From Eubacterium sp. (lineage in GTDB: Bacteria > Bacillota > Clostridia > Lachnospirales > Lachnospiraceae), in assembly GCA_020844525.1 (NCBI GenBank), contig JAJGAH010000050.1:1-10137 (forward strand): a DNA stretch of 10,137 bases, written 5' to 3'. The notes under the pieces were generated by a model, which was not told where the DNA came from, did no database searches, and saw only the letters and a program-made list of their open reading frames with translations. The position numbers were made by a program, and so were the translations under genes. Below, in pieces: positions 1 to 5,339 of this stretch (positions are counted from its first letter, which is position 1; each line of letters starts with the position of its first letter).

Positions 1-174
1 CACCATCTGCCATTTTCCCTCTTGGCAGAACAGCGCACCGATCAGATATAGATGCGAAGTCCTCCAGGACAGACCTGTTGTCTCTATATCAAACAGAACT
101 GCGTTTCCCTCCGGAAAATATTCCCCGATCTTCGCAGCTGCAGCCCCTGTTATTTCTTCTTCTCTTTTCAGCAT
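1..174 (-). CDS. RNase H-like (YprB-type, DEDD exonuclease fold) protein, N-terminal fragment
   Basis: This minus-strand reading frame is cut by the left edge of the window, so only the first 58 residues are visible. Residues 28-33 read FDIETT, followed by GL and, a little later, HLYLIGALF. That is the first acidic motif (D-x-E, here D29 and E31) and following strand of DEDD exonuclease/RNase H-like folds, in the form found in YprB-like 'ribonuclease H-like domain' proteins of Firmicutes. By family knowledge the two acids would bind metal ions for nucleic-acid cleavage; substrate and role are unknown. A longer start exists at 204 (10 more residues), but I prefer the ATG at 174-172. It has a GGAG six bases upstream (184-181), and the promoter at 210-238 would start transcription at about 203, on top of the upstream ATG. 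The frame is closed upstream by an in-frame TAA. It is divergent from ruvA. The family call is fairly secure; the exact function is not. Confidence 0.8.
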   Translation of the reverse strand, partial: MLKREEEITGAAAAKIGEYFPEGNAVLFDIETTGLSWRTSHLYLIGALFCQEGKWQMV

Positions 175-180
175 TACTTT

Positions 181-184
181 CTCC
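181..184 (-). promoter_or_regulatory. Shine-Dalgarno of the RNase H-like gene
   Basis: On the minus strand GGAG is followed by six bases and the ATG at 174-172. The ATG at 204-202 has no comparable site. This is the main sequence reason for choosing the shorter start. Confidence 0.65.
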
Positions 185-209
185 GTATCATTTATTTCTG
201 TCATTTCTG

Positions 210-238
210 ATTATATACATCTGTTTTTTCTGCGGCAA
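210..238 (-). promoter_or_regulatory. Sigma-A-type promoter for the RNase H-like gene
   Basis: Read on the minus strand, TTGCCG (238-233) is followed by a 17-base spacer and a perfect TATAAT (215-210). Transcription would begin near position 203, giving a leader of about 29 bases that includes the GGAG at 184-181. The -35 hexamer also forms one arm of a small inverted repeat (CGGCA at 233-237, TGCCG at 253-257), which may be chance. Confidence 0.75.
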
Positions 239-453
239 GAGCCCTGTACTACTGCCGTTGTGTGCTGAAATTTATTTTTTTACAGGAGCATGCTTGCATT
301 GATGCGTCAGGAAGACGAATTGAATGTATTCAGCAGAGTATCCGTGCGAATGGGCGTAGCAGCGGGCGTTTACAAAACAAAGGCTTCCGTGGTAATATGA
401 TGGAAATATGGGCGTTTGTACCTGCTATTAAGGACATAGAAAAGAAAGGAAAT

Positions 454-485
454 CTGCCGGCCACGCCACATTTCATGGCTGGCAG
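454..485 (+). promoter_or_regulatory. Stem-loop immediately upstream of the ruvA start
   Basis: CTGCCGGCCA (454-463) pairs with TGGCTGGCAG (476-485): ten base pairs with one G-U and a 12-base loop. It ends ten bases before the ruvA ATG and is not followed by a T-run, so it is not an intrinsic terminator. ruvA has no SD in the normal position. The only candidate, AGGA at 447-450, lies just 5' of the stem. If the hairpin forms, the effective distance from AGGA to ATG falls from 45 to about 13 bases. The structure is read by eye; its role is an inference. Confidence 0.5.
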
Positions 486-495
486 ATCACAATAC

Positions 496-1119
496 ATGAT
501 AGGATTTATAAAAGGCACGATCGATGAGATCGGGCCGGATTATGTTGTAATTGACAATCACGGGGTCGGCTGGGTAATCTATGTTCCGGCAAGTCTGACA
601 GACAACGACCTGCGCACAGGAGATGAAGTAAAGCTGTACACGCACATGGCTGTCCGGGAAGACGCAATCACCCTTTACGGATTTTACAGCCGGGATGATC
701 TGGACGTTTTCCGTCTGCTGCTTGGTGTGAGCGGTATCGGTCCAAAGGCTGCACTCGGTATTCTCTCATCTATGACCACCGACAGCCTGCGCTTTGCTGT
801 CCTGGCAGATGACGCAGGCGCCATTGCCAAGGCCCCCGGTATCGGAAAGAAGACCGCACAGAAGCTGATACTGGAGCTGAAGGACAAATTCAAATTGGAT
901 GATGCCTTTGAGAAGAAGCTTGCACATGACAACCCCGCCGGGGCAGAAGGCCTTCCCGCCTCAGGAGGTAGCGGTACTGCCATGGATGATGCCATTGCGG
1001 CTCTGGTCGCCCTCGGCTATTCAGCCACAGAGGCACTGAAAGCGGTACGAAAGGTCGGGCCGGCAGAGTCGATGGATTCCGAAGCCATCCTGAAGGCAGC
1101 GTTGAAGTTTATATTCTGA
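496..1119 (+). CDS. ruvA: Holliday junction branch migration protein RuvA
   Basis: RuvA binds four-way DNA junctions as a tetramer and loads RuvB, which drives branch migration in recombinational repair. The protein is 207 residues, normal for the family. Residues 1 to about 63 are the OB-fold domain, opening with the family-typical MIGFIKG. R54, E55 and D56 match the acidic-pin region (Glu55/Asp56 in E. coli RuvA) that helps separate strands at the crossover. Two helix-hairpin-helix motifs follow: VSGIGPKAALGIL (78-90) and APGIGKKTAQKLIL (113-126). A flexible Gly/Ala/Pro-rich linker (about 140-160) leads to the small C-terminal domain that contacts RuvB (about 161-207). The frame stays open upstream to at least 262, but the family N-terminus fixes the start at ATG 496. 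That start lacks a nearby SD and sits behind a hairpin. ruvB follows after 258 bases. Confidence 0.96.
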   Translation: MIGFIKGTIDEIGPDYVVIDNHGVGWVIYVPASLTDNDLRTGDEVKLYTHMAVREDAITLYGFYSRDDLDVFRLLLGVSGIGPKAALGILSSMTTDSLRFAVLADDAGAIAKAPGIGKKTAQKLILELKDKFKLDDAFEKKLAHDNPAGAEGLPASGGSGTAMDDAIAALVALGYSATEALKAVRKVGPAESMDSEAILKAALKFIF

Positions 1120-1150
1120 TGCTGTCTCATATCTGATGACCCTTCATTTC

Positions 1151-1174
1151 TGATTGCAGTTTTGATTGCGGTTT
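1151..1174 (+). repeat. 12-bp tandem repeat in the ruvA-ruvB gap
   Basis: TGATTGCAGTTT is followed directly by TGATTGCGGTTT, differing at one base. The pair lies about 30 bases after the ruvA stop. It is too short to assign a role and could be replication slippage. Confidence 0.6.
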
Positions 1175-1276
1175 TATAGCAGTTCAGCTGGCGTCAGCTT
1201 TTCATTATTTAAGATGATGTCAGGGGCAAAAGATATATGCTTTGAAACTTGCACGGTTCCAACAGGCAGGAAGCAC

Positions 1277-1348
1277 TACAGTATTTGTTTTTTATTATAC
1301 GAATCAGATGATTACAGTAATTGTTTTTTATTGCTAATATCAGATGAT
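1277..1348 (+). repeat. Two tandem 36-bp imperfect repeats upstream of ruvB
   Basis: Copy 1 (1277-1312) and copy 2 (1313-1348) match at 29 of 36 positions when read by eye. Both start TACAGTA, carry the block TTGTTTTTTATT and end with ATCAGATGAT. That last block has dyad symmetry (ATCA-GA-TGAT; in copy 1 the symmetry extends to AATCA-GA-TGATT). Copy 2 ends 29 bases before the ruvB ATG. A weaker relative (ATATCTGATGAC) lies at 1129-1140. Binding sites for a regulator or a slippage duplication are both possible. Confidence 0.75.
1332..1340 (+). promoter_or_regulatory. Possible extended -10 element for ruvB
   Basis: TG-C-TAATAT sits inside the second 36-bp repeat and would place a start near 1347, leaving about 30 bases of leader before ruvB. 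There is no credible -35 at 16-18 bases, so this is only a candidate. The long gap after ruvA makes a separate ruvB promoter reasonable. Confidence 0.25.
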
Positions 1349-1377
1349 TAAGGAATAATCCGTAAAGAGAACAATTG

Positions 1378-2379
1378 ATGGAAAAACGAATTATACAGAC
1401 AGAAACCAGGCAGGAAGACATACCGGTAGAGAAGAGCCTGCGTCCCCAGAGTCTGGATGAATATATCGGGCAGGAGAAAGCCAAGGAAAATCTCCGGATT
1501 TATATTCAGGCAGCCCGTCAGAGAGGAGAGGTACTCGATCACGTCCTGTTCTATGGACCGCCGGGGCTTGGAAAGACAACTCTCGCGGGCATCATTGCGA
1601 ATGAGATGGGCACCCACATGAAGGTGACCTCGGGTCCGGCAATTGAAAAACCCGGCGAGATGGCTGCCATACTGAACAACCTGCAGGAGGGCGATATCCT
1701 TTTTGTCGATGAGATTCACCGGCTGAACCGCCAGGTAGAGGAGGTGCTCTACCCGGCAATGGAGGATTTTGCCATTGACATCATGATCGGAAAGGGATCC
1801 TCGGCAAGGTCCATTCGCCTGGATCTCCCAAAGTTTACGCTGGTGGGCGCCACAACCAGGGCAGGATTGCTGACTGCGCCGCTGCGTGACCGTTTTGGCG
1901 TAATACTGCATATGGAATTTTACTCGGAGGACGAGCTCTGTGAAATCATTCAGCATTCCGCCAGAATTCTGAACGTTGAAATTGACGAGTCCGGTGCACA
2001 CGAGCTTGCACGCCGCTCCCGTGGCACACCGCGTGTCGCGAACCGTCTCCTGAAACGGGTCCGGGATTTCGCTATGGTCCAGTATGACGGCAGAATTACG
2101 TCCGAGGTGGCCAATATGGCGCTGAACCTTCTGGAGGTTGACCGCTATGGGCTGGACCGCACAGACCGGAAGCTGCTGCTCACCATCATAGAAAAATTCA
2201 AGGGCGGTCCGGTTGGCCTGGATACGCTTTCCGCCGCAATCGGTGAGGATTCCGGTACTATTGAGGATGTCTATGAGCCCTACCTGATCAAGAACGGCTT
2301 TCTGAACCGGACGCACAATGGCCGGGTTGCAACCGAGCTGGCATATCACCATTTCGGCATCGACATGCCGGAATCATAG
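1378..2379 (+). CDS. ruvB: Holliday junction branch migration DNA helicase RuvB
   Basis: RuvB is the AAA+ motor that forms hexamers on either side of a RuvA-bound junction and pumps DNA through it. The protein has 333 residues, a normal length. Visible motifs are Walker A GPPGLGKT (60-67), Walker B FVDEIH (about 99-104), the sensor-1 strand [11 protein letters not shown] (about 153-163), the arginine-finger segment APLRDRFG (about 167-174), and the sensor-2 helix [19 protein letters not shown]-terminal winged-helix domain contains [15 protein letters not shown] and [13 protein letters not shown]. The codon before the ATG, TTG 1375, is also a possible start. I prefer ATG 1378, which has a weak AAAGAGA at 1364-1370; a better AGGA (1351-1354) is too far away. 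The 258-base gap from ruvA, with repeats, is long for an operon in which these two genes are usually adjacent. The 334-residue antisense frame across it is a codon-bias shadow. Confidence 0.97.
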   Translation: MEKRIIQTETRQEDIPVEKSLRPQSLDEYIGQEKAKENLRIYIQAARQRGEVLDHVLFYGPPGLGKTTLAGIIANEMGTHMKVTSGPAIEKPGEMAAILNNLQEGDILFVDEIHRLNRQVEEVLYPAMEDFAIDIMIGKGSSARSIRLDLPKFTLVGATTRAGLLTAPLRDRFGVILHMEFYSEDELCEIIQHSARILNVEIDESGAHELARRSRGTPRVANRLLKRVRDFAMVQYDGRITSEVANMALNLLEVDRYGLDRTDRKLLLTIIEKFKGGPVGLDTLSAAIGEDSGTIEDVYEPYLIKNGFLNRTHNGRVATELAYHHFGIDMPES

Positions 2380-2396
2380 CTCACATTAAGCAAGGC

Positions 2397-2453
2397 ACCG
2401 ATACCGGCTATTGGTACAAACACTGAAATGTTATCGAAATGGCAAACGGTATC
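2397..2453 (+). promoter_or_regulatory. Alternative hairpins in the ruvB-zapA gap
   Basis: ACCGATA (2397-2403) can pair with TATTGGT (2409-2415) around a five-base loop, with one G-U. Alternatively GATACCG (2400-2406) can pair perfectly with CGGTATC (2447-2453) over a 40-base loop. The two structures share bases and exclude each other. Neither has a T-run, so no intrinsic terminator is seen after ruvB. A regulatory role is speculative. Confidence 0.3.
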
Positions 2454-2476
2454 AGTACAATATAAACAGGAAAAAA

Positions 2477-2482
2477 GGGGAG
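2477..2482 (+). promoter_or_regulatory. Strong Shine-Dalgarno that fixes the zapA start
   Basis: GGGGAG lies five bases before ATG 2488. An upstream in-frame ATG at 2428 would add 20 residues, but those bases look like leader and have no SD. The homologous domain begins just after 2488. Confidence 0.8.
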
Positions 2483-2487
2483 AAATA

Positions 2488-2859
2488 ATGGCAGAAAAAC
2501 ATTCAATAAAAGTAATGATTGACGGCAAAGCGATCACACTGTCAGGCTATGAAAGTGAAGAATACCTGCAAAGAGTCGCTTTTTATCTGAACAATAAGAT
2601 TGCAGAGCTGCATTCCATGAAGGGGTTTGGACGGCTGACGCAGGATATGAAATCCATGCTGCTGGAATTCAATATCGCGGATGATTACTTTAAGGCGAAA
2701 TCACAGGTGGATTCCATGGAGCAGGATCTGGAGGATAAGGACCAGTCTGCCTATGACACTAGGCATGACCTGATTGCTGCCCAGATGGAGATCGAGAGAC
2801 TGAAGAAGGAAAATGCAAAACTCCGTGAACGTAACGAGCATGAAACCAGCAAATCTTAA
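2488..2859 (+). CDS. zapA: Cell division protein ZapA
   Basis: ZapA binds FtsZ and bundles or crosslinks its filaments at the division site. The protein has 123 residues, in the usual small-ZapA range. The N-terminal part (about 5-45) fits the ZapA globular fold: a beta-hairpin (HSIKVMIDGKAITLSGY), then YLQRVAFYLNNKIAEL. The remainder, with few prolines and many E/K/L heptads (for example IERLKKENAKLRER near the end), is a long coiled coil as expected for the dimer/tetramer stalk. The start is set by a strong SD. The 3' end overlaps the next gene by 20 bases, which suggests translational coupling with the U32 gene. Small coiled-coil proteins are hard to name from sequence alone, but the N-terminal pattern and the nearby SEDS/PBP genes support the call. 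Confidence 0.88.
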   Translation: MAEKHSIKVMIDGKAITLSGYESEEYLQRVAFYLNNKIAELHSMKGFGRLTQDMKSMLLEFNIADDYFKAKSQVDSMEQDLEDKDQSAYDTRHDLIAAQMEIERLKKENAKLRERNEHETSKS

Positions 2860-5293
2860 GGACACTTACGCTAATCAGGCAGACAAGCCGGAGCTTCTGG
2901 CACCGGCAGGGTCCATTGAGGCCCTGAAGGCCGCCTTCATAGCCGGCGCCGATGCTGTCTATATCGGCGGAAACCGCTTCGGGGCAAGAGCTTACGCAGA
3001 CAATCCGGACGAGTCTGCCCTCTGTTCTGCCATCGATTTATCCCACAGGCTCGGGAAAAAGCTGTACATGACCGTGAATACGCTCGTGAAAAATTCCGAG
3101 ATCGAACACGACCTGGAGACCTTTATGGCTCCCTATGTACGTGAGGGGCTGGACGGTGTAATCGTACAGGACTTCGGTATCGTTGATCTGTTCCAGCAGG
3201 TTTTCCCCGAACTTCCGCTGCATGCCAGCACACAGATGTCAATAACCGGCGTACATGGTGCGCGGTTTCTGAAGGAAATCGGCATGTCACGGATCGTACC
3301 TGCAAGAGAGCTCTCTCTGGAAGAAATCCGGAGTATTCATGACCAGACAGGCCTGGAGATCGAGAGCTTTATCCACGGCGCCATGTGCTACAGCTATTCC
3401 GGCCAGTGTCTGATGAGCAGCCTGATCGGAGGCAGAAGCGGAAACCGTGGAAGATGTGCCGGCGTATGCCGTCTTCCTTTCGATGTATATGAGCAGGGCA
3501 GGCTTCTGACCAGACCAGACACCCGGTATCCGCTCAACATGAAGGACATGAATACGGTTGAAATCCTTCCCGATATGATCCGTGCAGGCATCTCTTCCTT
3601 TAAAATAGAGGGACGAATGAAAAAGCCTGAATACACGGCAGGCGTCGTCTCTGTCTATCGGAAATACATTGACCGGTATTTCCAGGACCCATCCCGCTAT
3701 CTGGTTGATCCAGAAGACCTGAAATTCCTCTGGGACCTCTTTAACCGGGACGGTTTCAGCAAGGGCTGTTATTTCGAACGCAACGGACGCGATATGATCG
3801 CCCTGAAAAACGAAAAAACACTTGATGTCCGCCAGAAGGCTGCCGCTTCTCTGACTGAACAGATCCGAAAGGAGCTGAACACAAAAGAAGCAGGACGGAA
3901 ACTGCAGAGTCCGGTGGCCGGAAGGCTGATACTCTCGCAGGCTGGTGGTGCCGTTCTTGATCTTTTCTGGGCAGAAGACCAGCAGCCCGGTTCTGAAATA
4001 GACCGGTTTGAAGATAACTGTCCCGGGGAATTTTCCACAGAGAGGGATCGGGATACACACACATCCTGTACACATACGTCCGTTATCCATGTTCACATGG
4101 AGAGGGACGGCATACAGAAGGCTAAAAACCAGCCTGTGACAGAAGAGCGTGTCCGTGCCCAGATGAACAAGACCGGAACCAGTGACTTTTTCTTCCAAAG
4201 ACTGGATATCTCGATGGAGGACCAGCTCTTTGTTCCGATGCAGCTGCTCAACGAGCTGCGGCGGGACGGATTCGAGGCGCTTTCCCAAAAGATCAGACTG
4301 CACACACAGCGTAATGTCGTTCCGGAGTGCAGTATGGCTTCGGCCTTGGCTAAATCTCTGATTTCCCCGGCAGTGGAACCGGATGCGGACAGCGCTCCAC
4401 CGGCATCTGGCGATATGCCATCCCGACCTGCAGAGGTACCGGACACAGAATATACCGCATCTGTGAATACCTTCGCACAGCTTGCATCGCTGGAGAAGGT
4501 TGACGGTCTTTCCGCCATCTGGCTGGACGCTGAGATGTTTCTGAAGAAGAATTGCCCCCTGTCTCTGGCAGATGCCCTCCGCAATATACATCAATGTCAG
4601 AAGGATGCATTTCTGATGCTTCCCTACCTTATGCGCAGAGACGCGGAGACCCGGCTGACTTCTCTGATCAGAACCTATACTACAGCCTTTCAGGAGGAAT
4701 TCCCGGGCCGGAAGCCTGCCATACTGACCAGAAATCTGGAGGAGCTCGGGCTGCTTCGGGATATGGGCCTTGTATCTGCGACCATTCTGGATGCCGGTAT
4801 CTATACCATGAACAACCGCGCGGAGCTTTTCTTTGCCCGGAACGGTTATCCCCGCAACACTGCCTCTCTGGAGCTCAATGAACAGGAGCTCCGGCACAGA
4901 GACAACAGTCAGAGCGAGTGTATCGTATACGGACGCGCTCCGATGATGCTGTCTGCACACTGTCTCAAGAAAACGATGGACCGCTGCAGTCACTGCGATG
5001 CGCGGCTTGTCCTCAGGGACAGGAAAAATGCTGCTTTTCCTGCGGAATGCCACTGTACTTTCTGCTACAATATTATATACAACAGTCTTCCCACGTCCCT
5101 TTTAAAGGAGCACATCGCAGACCGCCCGGATACGCTGTCTGCGCTTGACCGGCTGCATTTCCGGTCCTTCCGGCTGCAGTTTACCGATGAAAGCGGTGAA
5201 CTGGCCAGGGATATTGCGAAGGCTTTTCTGGATCGCCGGGACATCCCGGACCTGAAGACCACACGCGGACATTTCAGACGCGGTGTAGAATAA
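2840..5293 (+). CDS. U32 family 'peptidase' with DUF3656 region, RlhA/YdcP-like
   Basis: U32 proteins were first described as collagenase-like peptidases. Better-studied bacterial members are RNA-hydroxylation factors: RlhA/YdcP for 23S rRNA and TrhP for tRNA uridine-34. This 817-residue protein opens with PELLAPAGS. It carries the U32 signature around residues 175-194 (ESFIHGAMC...GQC) and four cysteines, C183, C190, C206 and C210, that could hold the Fe-S cluster reported for the family. A DUF3656-like region (about 330-500) has KTG...FFF and FVP...LLNELRR. The C-terminal part contains a second Cys cluster, C708, C716, C719, C737, C739 and C742, next to YGRAPMM. A His-rich stretch (about 396-421) looks like an insertion. 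I chose ATG 2840, just before the conserved region; ATG 2813 would add nine residues. Both overlap zapA, and neither has well-spaced SD. The long C-terminal half favours RlhA over TrhP, but the substrate is not proven. A 588-residue antisense frame is a shadow. Confidence 0.9.
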   Translation: MKPANLKDTYANQADKPELLAPAGSIEALKAAFIAGADAVYIGGNRFGARAYADNPDESALCSAIDLSHRLGKKLYMTVNTLVKNSEIEHDLETFMAPYVREGLDGVIVQDFGIVDLFQQVFPELPLHASTQMSITGVHGARFLKEIGMSRIVPARELSLEEIRSIHDQTGLEIESFIHGAMCYSYSGQCLMSSLIGGRSGNRGRCAGVCRLPFDVYEQGRLLTRPDTRYPLNMKDMNTVEILPDMIRAGISSFKIEGRMKKPEYTAGVVSVYRKYIDRYFQDPSRYLVDPEDLKFLWDLFNRDGFSKGCYFERNGRDMIALKNEKTLDVRQKAAASLTEQIRKELNTKEAGRKLQSPVAGRLILSQAGGAVLDLFWAEDQQPGSEIDRFEDNCPGEFSTERDRDTHTSCTHTSVIHVHMERDGIQKAKNQPVTEERVRAQMNKTGTSDFFFQRLDISMEDQLFVPMQLLNELRRDGFEALSQKIRLHTQRNVVPECSMASALAKSLISPAVEPDADSAPPASGDMPSRPAEVPDTEYTASVNTFAQLASLEKVDGLSAIWLDAEMFLKKNCPLSLADALRNIHQCQKDAFLMLPYLMRRDAETRLTSLIRTYTTAFQEEFPGRKPAILTRNLEELGLLRDMGLVSATILDAGIYTMNNRAELFFARNGYPRNTASLELNEQELRHRDNSQSECIVYGRAPMMLSAHCLKKTMDRCSHCDARLVLRDRKNAAFPAECHCTFCYNIIYNSLPTSLLKEHIADRPDTLSALDRLHFRSFRLQFTDESGELARDIAKAFLDRRDIPDLKTTRGHFRRGVE

Positions 5294-5339
5294 TCCTTTC
5301 AGAAGACGACCGTTCTGCTCAAATTGAGGAATTTGCTTC

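Larger units (their letters stand above)
205..495. other. Divergent intergenic region upstream of ruvA, with a possible 33-codon leader ORF
   Basis: This 291-base gap separates the minus-strand RNase H-like gene from ruvA. The left part holds the minus-strand promoter. I could not find a convincing plus-strand sigma-A promoter for ruvA. A strong-looking ACAGGAG at 282-288 precedes a short reading frame whose possible starts are TTG 299 or ATG 302 and which ends at TGA 398-400. Its peptide is basic and does not resemble a family I know. The stop overlaps an ATG (397-399) that is in frame with ruvA and would give RuvA 33 extra residues. RuvA proteins do not carry such an extension, so I treat it as an untranslated or leader region. 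No LexA-type palindrome (GAAC-N4-GTTC) was seen. Confidence 0.45.

Noticed and set aside
95..106. LexA-like half site GAAC-N4-TTTC
   Set aside because: One arm is mismatched and it lies within the RNase H-like coding sequence, not in a promoter.
78..302. 74-residue plus-strand open frame at the left edge
   Set aside because: It opposes the RNase H-like gene and its promoter; the Leu/Phe/Ser-rich translation reflects the complement of those bases.
262..495. 78-residue N-terminal extension of RuvA
   Set aside because: RuvA proteins begin at the OB-fold (MIGFIKG). The upstream residues resemble no domain, and no SD supports the upstream in-frame starts.
1186..1202. Possible intrinsic terminator after ruvA (AGCTG-GCGT-CAGCT then TTTT)
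   Set aside because: The stem is only five pairs and the T-run is four bases, too weak to call.
1348..2352. 334-residue minus-strand open frame opposite ruvB
   Set aside because: It lies fully antisense to a clear RuvB with all AAA+ motifs, has no SD or recognisable domain, and is explained by codon bias.
2456..2466. TACAAT/TATAAA as a -10 for zapA
   Set aside because: No acceptable -35 at 16-18 bases upstream, so I do not list it as a promoter.
3287..5053. 588-residue minus-strand open frame opposite the U32 gene
   Set aside because: It is antisense to a well-supported U32 protein. The translation is Cys/His/Arg-rich without domains, as typical for shadow frames.
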